From: Phoronis australis
Taxonomy: Eukaryota; Phoronida; Phoronidae
Direction of reading: 5' to 3'
DNA: 64,000 bases
Assembly (NCBI GenBank): GCA_002633005.1
Contig: NMRA01000538.1
Coordinates: 131,679 to 195,678, forward strand
The notes under the pieces were generated by a model. That model was given only the letters and a program-made list of their open reading frames with translations, searched no databases and was not told the origin of the DNA. Below are positions 62,401 through 64,000 of the stretch, piece by piece (within the stretch, counting starts at the first letter, position 1; every line of letters starts with the position of its first letter). The position numbers and the translations under genes were made by a program.

Positions 62401-63160
62401 GTGTCCGGCGCGAGAACGCTTGTAACAGAGACATCAGTCTTTCGCTCATAGCACTGCTCATTCCAGACATACTGTAAATGATTGAAACAAACAGAAATAT
62501 AAAAACTATGATAAGTCACCTATAAACCATGAAGTTGATAATTTAGTAACCATCAGATGATGCAGCCGTTCCAGCACAGCAAACACAAACTCTGAGAAGG
62601 GGCACTGATAGCAGACCAAAACGACAGATGCTGGGATGATCAACATCCTACCAGGCATCCTGAATCTGTCAAACAACTATTAGAATTATCTTAAATCAAA
62701 AACAGTGATTTGTCAACATTTTAAATATTTCTTTAAATGGACATTTGCCCAAGAAAATCAGGACACTAGGGATGATGAGATATGATGATGTTGCGACACT
62801 TCACAAGGTGCCATTTTCAGTCTATTATTTGAAGCAGCCTAAAAGGCAATTCAAATGGGAGTTTCAAAGTATTTTGTACAAAGCAAAAGCAGTAGTGGAA
62901 GAAATTATACAACCAGCGATATGCACTTACTGGGAAGTATTGAAGTTGCTTAATGGTGAGCTACAGGTGCTCCGCCTATTGGCAGCCACAAACTCGCTCC
63001 ATGTGGAGGTCATGCTGCGAGATCTTGACACGCGGCGTGGATTAATCACATGGTCAATGCTGAGATGAGATCCTGATCCTCTTGGCGTAACGGGGATGTC
63101 TATGCTACTGGCTAAAGAATGGCGCCTGGAATCTCCTAAAATAGCACCAACATTTGCCAT
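7868..63160 (-). CDS. Cyclic nucleotide-gated cation channel subunit, beta/CNGL type (gene span)
   Basis: Voltage-gated-like tetrameric cation channel subunit opened by cGMP or cAMP, acting in the plasma or ciliary membrane of sensory cells. In transcription order the exons are 63160-62931, 62471-62335, 49285-49112, 43217-43009, 39702-39652 (or its duplicate), 30948-30797, 28885-28763, 28151-28010, 25481-25322 (or its duplicate), 23988-23807, 22743-22631, one of 16569-16423 or 13046-12900, 12471-12348, 9886-9722, 9100-9007, 8403-7868. All phases agree and the sum is 2739 nt, 912 residues plus stop. Approximate domains: N-terminal tail 1-180, S1-S6 with pore 181-406, C-linker 407-480, cyclic-nucleotide-binding domain 481-620, acidic and Ser-rich tail to 912. 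The KTATSIGN pore and the C-linker resemble CNGB and invertebrate CNG-like channels more than CNGA. I cannot place it exactly within CNGB or CNGL. Confidence 0.92.
8404..9006. repeat. CNG intron with interspersed repeat (family R4)
   Basis: About 8715-8940 resembles 14920-15265 and 48735-49075. All share a block beginning near TTTTGTATCAA and ending near GAGAATTTTTACC. The copies are old and non-coding. Nothing else was seen in this intron. Confidence 0.5.
9007..9100 (-). CDS. CNG channel exon 15, acidic tail
   Basis: Acceptor TTTCATTTAAG, donor GTTGGT. It encodes [20 protein letters not shown] then [11 protein letters not shown], an acidic cluster in the cytoplasmic tail. Phase 0 in and 1 out, matching both neighbours. 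Confidence 0.82.
9101..9721. repeat. CNG intron with AAT/AAC-rich simple sequence
   Basis: About 9265-9370 is a degenerate run of AAT, AAC and ATA trinucleotides. No other feature is seen before the exon 14 donor. Confidence 0.5.
9722..9886 (-). CDS. CNG channel exon 14, basic tail
   Basis: Acceptor TGTTGTTGTAG, donor GTAGGT, 165 nt and 55 codons, phase 0 on both sides. It encodes [17 protein letters not shown], a strongly basic stretch, and then [12 protein letters not shown]. This region follows the C-helix and is not conserved across CNG channels; a regulatory or targeting role is inference only. Confidence 0.83.
10130..11260. repeat. Degenerate CTCF-like repeat array A
   Basis: This is an older copy of the family seen at 35340-36780 and 44460-46330. 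It shares the head segment with ATCTAGGGGTGTT, the linker with AAATTTCATGAAAATC, and cores such as GCCACTAGAGG (about 10580), GCCACTGGGAGGTGCC (about 10718) and CACTAGGGGGGGGCAC (about 10986). The unit order is harder to follow than in the other arrays. Non-coding. Confidence 0.6.
11345..11530. repeat. Interspersed repeat family R2
   Basis: This segment resembles 33455-33610 and 60235-60330. The shared core runs from CAGCCAGGACCATAA through TGTGTTTACTTACACAGACC to CAACTGGGACAG. The copies are diverged, without visible terminal repeats or coding capacity. Confidence 0.55.
12348..12471 (-). CDS. CNG channel exon 13, end of C-helix
   Basis: Acceptor CGCTTATTGTAG, donor GTGTGT, 124 nt. It completes the last codon of either alternative exon 12 and reads [17 protein letters not shown] then a Ser/Thr-rich tail. 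KKLLAINAK continues the C-helix that closes over the bound nucleotide. In my ungapped comparison the Asn of LLAIN sits where vertebrate CNGA1 has the cGMP-selecting Asp604. Confidence 0.85.
12900..13046 (-). CDS. CNG channel alternative exon 12, distal copy
   Basis: Acceptor TTGTATTTCAG, strong donor GTACGT, 147 nt, phase 2 in and 2 out. It encodes [19 protein letters not shown], then [20 protein letters not shown] and [10 protein letters not shown]: the end of the phosphate-binding cassette with the Arg-Thr pair that contacts the cyclic phosphate, the last beta strands, and the start of the B/C helices. A diverged copy with identical length and phases lies upstream at 16423-16569. Using one or the other gives a complete binding domain. 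Using both also keeps the frame but would duplicate this part of the fold. Confidence 0.9.
14206..14319. repeat. 57-bp tandem duplication
   Basis: Two nearly identical units, 14206-14262 and 14263-14319, start with GTACAGGCGAGGTCCAGATG. They differ at one internal base (GGTCC against GGGCC). The period is 19 codons, and the plus-strand frame stays open through both units ([17 protein letters not shown] twice), but there is no splice or family support for coding. Confidence 0.8.
14920..15265. repeat. Interspersed repeat family R4
   Basis: This is the longest of three related segments, with others at 8715-8940 and 48735-49075. Shared landmarks are CAGTCTCTAAAATTTG, TTGACATTCATCGTATTTA and GAGAATTTT. 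Non-coding, with no visible termini. Confidence 0.6.
15400..15780. repeat. Interspersed repeat family R5
   Basis: 15400-15590 resembles 24085-24270 (ATCTGGCGAATGTCTCG, CATCAAA, GGCGCCATCACA, AATGCGCCTG). 15640-15770 resembles 46855-46970 (AATCGATGCATTAT, GAAATT, GAGCATTA). Both pieces are non-coding and may belong to one longer element. Confidence 0.55.
16423..16569 (-). CDS. CNG channel alternative exon 12, proximal copy
   Basis: Acceptor CTTGTTTTCAG, donor GTAGGG, 147 nt, phase 2 in and 2 out, exactly as in the copy at 12900-13046. It encodes [19 protein letters not shown], then [20 protein letters not shown] and [10 protein letters not shown]. The cyclic-phosphate contact NRRTAT is kept, while 14 of 48 full codons differ. 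The changes lie mostly after the cassette, in the strand and helices that shape ligand affinity and gating (for example YPD to YPI). There is no stop or frameshift, so it looks under selection. Its order in the gene makes it the upstream alternative. Confidence 0.87.
16570..19442. other. CNG intron upstream of the nested gene
   Basis: About 18345-18500 is an R3-family repeat. Nothing else is recognisable. A promoter for the plus-strand TRIM gene should lie in the last part, but I see no clear core element. A TTTTTCAAG tract just before its ATG could be a splice acceptor from an upstream non-coding exon. Confidence 0.4.
19443..21506 (+). CDS. TRIM-NHL protein, putative RING E3 ubiquitin ligase
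   Basis: The 687-residue open frame has the TRIM2/TRIM3/TRIM71 architecture. A C3HC4 RING has ligands C13, C16, C32, H34, C37, C40, C53 and C56. A B-box spans about 91-130 (CKTH...CASC..LCYECT...H). A coiled coil covers about 135-260, a filamin-type Ig about 305-405, and NHL beta-propeller repeats about 415-675 ([60 protein letters not shown]). Expected role: ubiquitin transfer from E2 to targets bound by the NHL propeller, possibly with RNA binding. It is intronless as read, and lies antisense inside a CNG intron. The ATG follows an A at -3. The end DQCCVS looks like a prenylation box, but the last bases TGTGTAAGTTAG also form a perfect splice donor, so the C-terminus may be longer. It is not a clear one-to-one orthologue of a named TRIM. 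Confidence 0.93.
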   Translation: MSASEHDSPFLSCQICFEVYDSECHQPKLLPCHHGYCKQCIAELVSHHKHFQCPTCRRKIELPRGGVDDLQTNFYVEDIGKILDSVSPETCKTHPGQALVSFCASCQVALCYECTRTEHKESKQHVHRSINDVRVDLEQKIREKLVTISEEAKNTHQGLTHLAKCKEQLLHDKLRAEQEIDLRYREAAKEILAAIKARWLAVKKENEELYQSKIIELTTQIKNCEEKLLSLENITEAFNSAVRDRKHSSVLNIASKHGALYSVDNLLKKETFSKTVPKLRFNEGIWLYAAKQLLRSAGQMLKENQLGVVVPPEKMDITTHPKPGLVCSVNFHLSKKADVSIFIEDSVDDPIDYSLDQQGKFFGVQFIPQMAGAHHMVIKHGGSVIQGGDITINVESNDPLLIVNSTLNVAASFHRPRCVALDGQMNVYVADMGNNCVKKVNINAGYSSINFCNTPSFDIAIDCLANELLCTKVRTDQSQTGWSNAVEIYSLDGTLQSIIENQLASRSLWVAVNSQHHILTSDSNEHVIFVHNRQGKLLKTIGRQGSKVGKFSGPAGICIGPNDDIIIADRGNKRVQILDSEGQFKTQIGCAGTGKGEFLCPISVAVDRQNMIIVSDWKCNKIQIFKYDGTFVACIDSSGDILNGPTGMALTNDGEVFVADCKNHCVKKYRYQDSPGKSLIPDQCCVS
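21507..22630. other. TRIM 3' flank and CNG intron
   Basis: A plus-strand AATAAA at 21522-21527, only 16 nt after the TRIM stop, could serve as its poly(A) signal. The rest of the stretch is AT-rich and shows nothing recognisable. Confidence 0.4.
22631..22743 (-). CDS. CNG channel exon 11, binding-domain beta roll
   Basis: Acceptor CAATTTTGGCCAG, donor GTGAGC, 113 nt. It encodes [18 protein letters not shown], then [19 protein letters not shown] and two bases of the next Ser. The GSVFGEIS end is the phosphate-binding cassette that continues into either alternative exon 12. Both alternatives begin with the T needed to complete the Ser codon (AG+T). Confidence 0.9.
22744..23806. other. CNG intron with repeats and a hairpin
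   Basis: R7-family segments lie at 22862-22935 (plus) and 23570-23640 (inverted). They share TGAAAAATGAAAAAAGTGC and TTGGCGATTATTTTTGTC; other copies are at 58112-58185 and, inverted, 11700-11770. A strong hairpin is at 23217-23258. Confidence 0.5.
23217..23258. repeat. Stem-loop (inverted repeat)
   Basis: AGACCGTCC (23217-23225) pairs with GGACGGTCT (23250-23258). After one G-G mismatch, GAGTTG (23227-23232) pairs with CAACTC (23243-23248), leaving a 10-base loop. This intronic stem could be a small element remnant or an RNA structure. No function is assigned. Confidence 0.75.
23807..23988 (-). CDS. CNG channel exon 10, C-linker to binding domain
   Basis: Acceptor TTTTCCTTGCAG, donor GTAGGC, 182 nt. 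It completes an Asp codon and encodes [20 protein letters not shown], then [20 protein letters not shown] and [20 protein letters not shown]. These are the C-linker helices and the start of the beta roll (YLPGD), typical of CNG channels. Confidence 0.91.
24341..24690. repeat. Interspersed repeat family R1
   Basis: This segment resembles 32467-32762. Shared landmarks are AGAATAGATTGTCGTAACTT, GAAATGCTATTGGTTT, AATATGTTATAACTTAAC and AGAATCGAACAAGTTGGGA. The further copy at 25735-26080 belongs to duplication D1. Non-coding. Confidence 0.6.
25322..25481 (-). CDS. CNG channel exon 9, C-linker (copy 1)
   Basis: Acceptor CAACTTTTTCAG, donor GTAGGT, 160 nt. It encodes [20 protein letters not shown], then [19 protein letters not shown] and [14 protein letters not shown] plus one base. 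This is the end of S6 and the A'-B' C-linker helices (VRTWF.YTW is a CNG signature). It is identical in coding sequence to 26718-26877. Because 160 is not a multiple of three, splicing in both would break the frame, so only one can be used. Confidence 0.9.
25558..25558. other. Single N at a duplication junction
   Basis: One undetermined base separates the two copies of duplication D1. It probably marks a join between overlapping contigs. Confidence 0.9.
25559..26953. repeat. Direct duplication D1, second copy
   Basis: A near-identical repeat of 24162-25557, beginning directly after the N with GCTAGTCAGTATTAATGAGC and ending at AGCATAGCTGG, where the first copy meets the N. Differences are scattered single bases and small indels, as between alleles. 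Confidence 0.85.
26718..26877 (-). CDS. CNG channel exon 9, C-linker (copy 2, probable assembly duplicate)
   Basis: Same 160-nt exon, splice sites and protein as 25322-25481. It lies in the second copy of D1. No amino-acid difference is seen, unlike the diverged alternative exons 12, which argues against a functional duplicate. Confidence 0.75.
26878..28009. other. CNG intron with a small perfect hairpin
   Basis: An inverted repeat at 27412-27439 has 11-bp arms (ATTGTGTTGCT and AGCAACACAAT) around CAGGCA. I recognise nothing else in this intron. Confidence 0.5.
28010..28151 (-). CDS. CNG channel exon 8, pore and S6
   Basis: Acceptor CTATCACAG, donor GTAAGG, 142 nt. It encodes [20 protein letters not shown], then [19 protein letters not shown] and VFALLIGQ. 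The pore helix ends at the filter TSIGNNP, followed by S6. CNGA channels have TIGETP with a calcium-binding Glu, and vertebrate CNGB has TIGGLP; here the position holds Asn. KT before the filter and [11 protein letters not shown] fit beta-like or CNGL subunits. Confidence 0.92.
28763..28885 (-). CDS. CNG channel exon 7, S5 and pore turret
   Basis: Acceptor CCTCCACTAG, donor GTGAGT, 123 nt. It encodes [20 protein letters not shown], then [20 protein letters not shown] and two bases. S5 is followed by an extracellular turret with a potential N-glycosylation site (INST). The W.Y.G.GN..IRC junction with exon 8 is a CNG hallmark. Confidence 0.91.
28886..30796. repeat. CNG intron with interspersed repeat (family R6)
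   Basis: About 29245-29350 resembles 46310-46360 and 47885-47995. Landmarks are AAATTTTACTAAAA, CCCAATTAATG, CAGATTGGTT and CTACAAGCTTTCTACTTTC. The following 29400-30000 is a weaker match to 44085-44290 and 47550-47760. No exon is seen. Confidence 0.5.
30797..30948 (-). CDS. CNG channel exon 6, S3-S4
   Basis: Acceptor CCATTCCAG, donor GTGAGT, 152 nt, phase 0 in. It encodes [20 protein letters not shown], then [20 protein letters not shown] and [15 protein letters not shown]...[10 protein letters not shown] is the S3-S4 signature of CNG channels; S4 has fewer regular basic residues than a true voltage sensor. Confidence 0.92.
31087..32450. mobile_element. Terminal-inverted-repeat element with GTGAGAAT motif repeats
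   Basis: The left end holds TCACTGGATTCCAGTTAGAT (from about 31093). The right end holds its inverse, ATCTAACTGGAATCCAGTGA (about 32421-32440). Between them GTGAGAAT, or its complement ATTCTCAC, recurs about fifteen times. An LTR-like sequence (31209-31563) is nested inside. No transposase is visible, so it would be non-autonomous. Its superfamily and target duplication are uncertain. Confidence 0.6.
31209..31563 (+). mobile_element. LTR-like repeat, family 2 (nested copy)
   Basis: Starts TTCACTCGTTAAATATATTT and ends GGACATATGTCGATCATAAA. It matches 38465-38013 (minus) and 60791-61573 (plus). It lacks the central part that carries the AATAAA signal in the longer copies. Its insertion splits the surrounding inverted-repeat element, so it is the younger of the two. 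Confidence 0.65.
33455..33610. repeat. Interspersed repeat family R2
   Basis: Related to 11345-11530 (CAGCCAGGACCATAA, then CAACTGGGACAGTTG, then CATATCAATTTCAAA). Non-coding. Confidence 0.55.
33868..34420 (+). mobile_element. LTR-like repeat, family 1
   Basis: Starts near TTAACTTGTGAATGCATTTA and ends near AAATAGATTATGATAAATA. It matches 59625-59066 on the minus strand along its length. An internal GGCGTTTT..CCATGCCCATCTTGCAGAG block is followed by CATAATAAAT (a poly(A)-type signal), as expected of a U3-R-U5 layout. Its ends resemble those of family 2, so the two are probably related. No internal retrotransposon genes are present. Confidence 0.6.
34487..34627. mobile_element. MITE-like element with terminal inverted repeats
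   Basis: About 141 bp. The left end is CGTTCAGTA, two bases, then CGCTAGGACCTA. The right end is the inverse, TAGGTCCTAGCG then TTACTGAACG. The motif CGCTAGGACCTA occurs twice at the left end. It is non-coding, and its short length and near-perfect arms point to a miniature DNA transposon of unknown superfamily. Confidence 0.75.
35340..36780. repeat. CTCF-like repeat array B (A-B-C higher-order repeat)
   Basis: Seven cores begin at about 35742 (A), 35885 (B), 36046 (C), 36188 (A), 36334 (B), 36495 (C) and 36603 (A). The spacings are 143, 161, 142, 146, 161 and 108, so full A-B-C periods are 446-449 bp. Core types are GCCACTAGGGGGCACAC (A), GCCACTAGGAGGCGCCAC (B) and GGCCACTAGGTGGCGCAAA (C). 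Linkers repeat AAATTTCATGAAAATCCGTT. The cores at 36188-36201 and 36495-36508 fit the CTCF consensus CCASYAGRKGGCRS. Open frames here are by-products of the repeat. Confidence 0.85.
37492..37686 (+). mobile_element. LTR-like repeat, family 2 (truncated copy)
   Basis: Begins at GTGGCGCTTTTTTATTGCCC and runs through CATAATAAATGACCTTA to GGACATATGTCGATCATAAA. It is the 3' part of the family and lies head-to-head with the copy at 38013-38465. Confidence 0.7.
38013..38465 (-). mobile_element. LTR-like repeat, family 2 (long copy, minus)
   Basis: On the minus strand it runs from TTCACTCGTTAAATATATTT to CGATCATAAA, matching 31209-31563 and carrying the AATAAA-containing block as well. With 37492-37686 it forms an inverted repeat of about 195-bp arms around a 326-bp spacer. 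Confidence 0.7.
38955..39085. repeat. Short tandem repeat of about 20-bp units
   Basis: Five or six degenerate units contain (A)TGGCTCA followed by an A/T-rich stretch ending TTTCAAAC or similar, for example CATGGCTCAACATTTCAAAT and ATGGCTCAATATTTCCAAAC. Confidence 0.7.
39652..39702 (-). CDS. CNG channel exon 5, S2-S3 linker (copy 1)
   Basis: Acceptor CGTATTTTTAG, donor GTAAGT, 51 nt, phase 0 both sides. It encodes [17 protein letters not shown], the intracellular loop between S2 and S3 (compare DKK.MR..YL...F in CNGB). It is duplicated identically in protein at 41083-41133 by D2. Being 17 codons, two copies could be spliced in frame, but identity and the N gap argue for one real exon. Confidence 0.85.
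40031..40346. mobile_element. Possible MITE with CCCTAGAACAAG ends
   Basis: The left end ACCCTAGAACAAGTTACT is nearly the inverse of the right end AGTTGTTCTAGGGTAACT, and an internal copy of ACTTGTTCTA is also present. About 316 bp, non-coding. It is repeated at 41462-41777 as part of duplication D2. Target duplications were not identified. Confidence 0.5.
40490..40605. other. Assembly gap (116 N)
   Basis: A run of undetermined bases exactly between the two copies of duplication D2. Confidence 0.99.
40606..41920. repeat. Direct duplication D2, second copy
   Basis: Begins directly after the gap with CGTGTTATTTTTTGCAAAAT, as at 39175, and ends at TACCATCAATTT, where the first copy meets the gap. 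Confidence 0.88.
41083..41133 (-). CDS. CNG channel exon 5, S2-S3 linker (copy 2, probable assembly duplicate)
   Basis: Identical 51-nt exon and splice sites to 39652-39702. Either copy joins exon 4 to exon 6 in phase. Confidence 0.75.
41134..43008. other. CNG intron, nothing further beyond D2
   Basis: After the end of the duplicated block at 41920 I recognise no gene, exon or repeat. The sequence is AT-rich with short chance open frames. Confidence 0.4.
43009..43217 (-). CDS. CNG channel exon 4, S1-S2
   Basis: Acceptor TCCTTTAACAG, donor GTGAGT, 209 nt. It encodes [20 protein letters not shown], then [20 protein letters not shown] and [20 protein letters not shown] to NGLIE. The FPYQT.DN..YW...DY..D.IY..DI motif is a clear CNG S1-S2 signature. 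Confidence 0.92.
43405..43630. repeat. Interspersed repeat family R3
   Basis: Shares TAATTCTGTTAATAGCAAAA and GGGTCATTTCATCTGAATAC with 1685-2000, and ACAGAATGGCTTA with 18345-18500. Non-coding. Confidence 0.55.
44685..45079. repeat. Direct duplication D3, first copy (assembly-type)
   Basis: This 395-nt block is repeated as 45081-45472 (392 nt; one 3-base gap and a few substitutions), separated by a single N at 45080. It is the same pattern as D1 and D2. Confidence 0.8.
45080..45080. other. Single N at a duplication junction
   Basis: One undetermined base exactly between the two copies of D3. Confidence 0.9.
45081..45472. repeat. Direct duplication D3, second copy
   Basis: Starts right after the N with GCACCACAGTAGATGAAGTC and ends at GATTCTGCAGAG, where copy one meets the N. 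The array continues normally afterwards. Confidence 0.8.
46520..46835 (+). pseudogene. THAP zinc-finger domain remnant
   Basis: The pieces of a THAP (C2CH) DNA-binding domain follow in order but in different frames. [16 protein letters not shown] (from about 46539) carries the first Cys pair. [15 protein letters not shown] has the conserved [23 protein letters not shown] has the conserved Trp. [16 protein letters not shown] gives the final Cys-x2-His, and the match runs on to about 46833. At least three shifts or stops break it. THAP domains occur in P-element-type transposases and in host regulators; with no flanking gene this is most likely a transposon relic or a processed pseudogene. Confidence 0.75.
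47885..47995. repeat. Interspersed repeat family R6
   Basis: Shares TTTTACTAAAA, CCCAATTAATGGCAGATTGG and TCTACAGACTTTCTGCTTTT with 29245-29350 and 46310-46360. The neighbouring 47550-47760 resembles 44085-44290. Confidence 0.55.
48372..48450 (+). repeat. tRNA-like sequence, probable SINE head or tRNA pseudogene
   Basis: GGCCTAGTGGGATAAG resembles a polymerase III A box. GGGTTCAAGTCCC is a perfect B box inside a complete T arm (GTGGG, loop TTCAAGT, CCCAC; 48423-48439). The would-be acceptor strands do not pair and no regular anticodon stem forms, so it is not a functional tRNA. Confidence 0.6.
48735..49075. repeat. Interspersed repeat family R4
   Basis: Related to 14920-15265 (CAGTCTCTAAAATTTG, GATTCTGAAGAT, GGCATTCATCGTATTTA). 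It ends just before the CNG exon 3 donor region. Confidence 0.55.
49112..49285 (-). CDS. CNG channel exon 3, cytoplasmic N-terminal region before S1
   Basis: Acceptor GTGCATCGCAG after a long pyrimidine tract, donor GTAAGT, 174 nt. It encodes [20 protein letters not shown], then [20 protein letters not shown] and [17 protein letters not shown]. The end (K.P...DP.G, then S1) fits the pre-S1 segment of CNGB. A tight cysteine group (C-x6-C-x-C-x4-C) is unusual and unexplained. Phase 1 on entry fits exon 2 and also the possible alternative first exon at 55994-56096. Confidence 0.88.
49770..49997 (-). other. Coding-looking minus-strand open frame, unassigned
   Basis: ATG at 49997 starts [20 protein letters not shown], then [39 protein letters not shown] and [15 protein letters not shown]. 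This is followed by AAG/GTAGCC, a possible donor. Composition is protein-like and the segment is locally CpG-richer than its flanks. Spliced at that donor it ends in phase 0, which does not fit CNG exon 3 (needs phase 1). I recognise no family. Confidence 0.25.
55994..56096 (-). CDS. Possible alternative first coding exon of the CNG channel gene
   Basis: On the minus strand an ATG at 56096 opens a 34-codon frame: [20 protein letters not shown] then [14 protein letters not shown] plus one base A. It ends at a consensus donor GTAAGT (55993 downward). The phase (1) is exactly that needed to join exon 3 (A+CC gives Thr). An in-frame TAA lies further upstream, so this would be a true first exon with its own promoter. 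A second in-frame ATG at 56024 has a good context (AGCATGG). The resulting protein would lack the segments of exons 1-2. Without transcript data this remains a prediction. Confidence 0.35.
57162..57257 (+). other. Possible plus-strand exon, unassigned
   Basis: ATG at 57162 opens [20 protein letters not shown] then [12 protein letters not shown], followed by a strong donor context CTG/GTGAGT. The composition is protein-like, but I find no partner exon on this strand and recognise no family. It could be chance. Confidence 0.2.
58112..58185. repeat. Interspersed repeat family R7
   Basis: Shares TTGAAAAATGAAAAAA, TTTTGGCAATTATTTCTGTC and TTGGTGA with 22862-22935; inverted copies are at 11700-11770 and 23570-23640. 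Confidence 0.5.
59066..59625 (-). mobile_element. LTR-like repeat, family 1 (minus)
   Basis: Full-length match to 33868-34420 in reverse orientation, including the CCATGCCCATCTTGCAGAG block and the AATAAA-type signal. It is directly followed in the same orientation by a partial second copy. Confidence 0.65.
59631..59775 (-). mobile_element. LTR-like repeat, family 1 (truncated copy in tandem)
   Basis: Repeats the first ~145 bases of the copy at 59066 (ATTTATCGTAATCTATTTTG onward) and diverges after the GGCGTTTTGTCC complement. Together the two copies resemble a head-to-tail LTR junction. Confidence 0.65.
59960..60130. repeat. Imperfect GC-richer tandem repeat
   Basis: Degenerate units with CTGCAACAACAGRC or GGCTGAAACCACAGACC follow each other about five times. 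The plus-strand frame is open but low in complexity. There is no family match. Confidence 0.45.
60235..60330. repeat. Interspersed repeat family R2
   Basis: Related to 11345-11530 (TTAAACTGTGTTTACTT, ACAGACCAACTGGGACAG). Non-coding. Confidence 0.5.
60791..61573 (+). mobile_element. LTR-like repeat, family 2 (longest copy)
   Basis: Runs from TTCACTCGTTAAATATATGT to GACATATTCCGAACATAAA, about 780 bp. The family block GGCGCTTTTTAATGCCCATC is followed by CATAATAAATGACCTTATAT. The middle (about 61080-61370) is pyrimidine-rich and unique to this copy. No retrotransposon genes flank it, so it is best read as a solo LTR. Confidence 0.6.
62335..62471 (-). CDS. CNG channel exon 2, probable calmodulin-binding-type segment
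   Basis: Acceptor CAATCATTTACAG, donor GTGAGT, 137 nt. The correct frame (phase 2 in, 1 out) reads [20 protein letters not shown], then [20 protein letters not shown] and SLAKS. SERL..LL..F..RT...KEK resembles the N-terminal calmodulin-binding helix region of vertebrate CNGB1. Another frame is also open but does not splice in phase. Confidence 0.82.
62472..62930. other. CNG intron 1, nothing seen
   Basis: Short intron between exons 1 and 2. A plus-strand open frame at 62745-63068 overlaps exon 1 antisense and has no splice or family support. Confidence 0.5.
62931..63160 (-). CDS. CNG channel exon 1, Ser/Arg-rich N-terminus
   Basis: The ATG at 63160 has a good context (ATTATGG with A at -3 and G at +4). 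It starts [20 protein letters not shown], then [40 protein letters not shown] and [16 protein letters not shown], ending CA/GTAAGT. Two RRxS motifs (RRHS, RRVS) and NRRST are protein kinase A-type sites. The frame stays open upstream of the ATG, so an earlier start via another exon cannot be excluded. Confidence 0.75.
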
Positions 63161-64000
63161 AATTATCTGATTTCTCCAATTCAGTCTCGTACAGATCAAT
63201 CTATAAACACAATTCTCATCACACGCAAAAACACTGCACAATCTAATGCCTTTGAAATAATTTATTTTCATCACTTCACATGGGTATCATTGCCCATTTC
63301 ATGACACCATGTACGTCACCAATACGTTTGTACAACAACCATTGAGCGCCATCAATTATCGTTATCACAAACAGTGATCTACTTCCTTTTACAACAAGCA
63401 GTTCAATTACTGCATAAGCACTGACTTCACAGCAATAAAGCACTGCTTGAAACAAATTGCAAATGTCGTGGAATGAAGGTGGCGACTTTTTTGCCGTTTG
63501 GTTTCCGAAACTGAATTCCTGGTGAGGAGTTAGGTTAGGTTCATTATATGCCCAAAGTGCACTTTAAATTATGTACACTACAGTAAAGTTTCTATAAATT
63601 TGAAGAAAATATAATGGCCAAAATTATTTTTGATTACACCAAGAATGTTCAAATTTTCATCGTATGTTTGTTGATTACAGCCGTAGTATATGAAGTTTTC
63701 AAATTGTAGTAAACGTAAAGTTGTCCTCTTGTTTACCGTTAATAAAAATAGTTCTATCGTATTGTGTTCTAATTTAAAGGAACTTCACTGTATTCATAAG
63801 CATTTCCATTGAATTCAAGTCCATCTTTTATAGATAATTAGCATGCGAGTGGTGATGCATGACAAGACTGAATGAGCGCTTAAGGGGAACTACCTTGGAA
63901 CAGAAACTAAATAGATACTAAACGAGAGATATTTGTAATGACCTCTAACTTTAAAAATTAATATGTTTTAAAAACTGTGAAGTTTGAGAAAGGGAAAAAT
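63161..64000. other. CNG 5' flank, promoter not identified
   Basis: If 63160 is the start codon, the 5' UTR and promoter lie here. I see no TATA-type element at a convincing distance and no recognised repeat. Confidence 0.35.

Noticed and set aside
62745-63068. 107-codon plus-strand open frame
   Set aside because: Mostly antisense to CNG exon 1 and its flanks, without homology I can name.

Overview
This is a piece of animal nuclear genome. Genes have many exons with GT-AG introns and convergent neighbours, the long introns are full of interspersed repeats, and there are assembly gaps (N at 25558, 40490-40605 and 45080). The gene set and style (an intronless RING/B-box/NHL gene nested in an intron, low GC, many short repeats) suggest an invertebrate deuterostome. 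A hemichordate is my first guess, a cephalochordate or echinoderm the alternative. This placement is inference, not proven by the sequence.

Layout. (1) 451-3675, plus strand: the last five coding exons of the complex I 24 kDa subunit gene NDUFV2, entering from outside the window. One extra G in its third visible exon breaks the frame. (2) 3676-7570: NDUFV2 3' UTR and intergenic DNA with a hairpin-flanked, roughly 430-bp-period repeat. (3) 63160 down to 7868, minus strand: one large gene of about 55 kb for a cyclic nucleotide-gated (CNG) channel subunit of the beta/CNGL type. Sixteen coding exon positions join with consistent phases into 912 codons plus stop. (4) 19443-21506, plus strand: a nested, antisense, apparently intronless TRIM-NHL gene (RING, B-box, coiled coil, filamin-type Ig, NHL repeats) in a CNG intron.

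The most interesting biology is in the CNG gene. The exon for the end of the cyclic-nucleotide-binding fold exists in two diverged copies, 16423-16569 and 12900-13046. They have the same length (147 nt), the same phases, and 34 of 48 full codons agree. This is the hallmark of alternative, probably mutually exclusive, exons that would give channels with different ligand-binding domains. A possible second promoter with its own first coding exon lies at 55994-56096. It would replace the N-terminus and its predicted calmodulin-binding and phosphorylation segments.

The introns carry several repeat families. These include three arrays whose ~150-bp units each hold a CTCF-consensus-like core in an A-B-C order (a ~449-bp higher-order repeat), two related LTR-like families, small inverted-repeat elements, a tRNA-like SINE head and a broken THAP zinc-finger sequence. 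Three direct duplications end exactly at N runs (24162-26953, 39175-41920, 44685-45472). They are most likely uncollapsed haplotypes. Two of them duplicate a CNG exon and should not be read as real extra exons.
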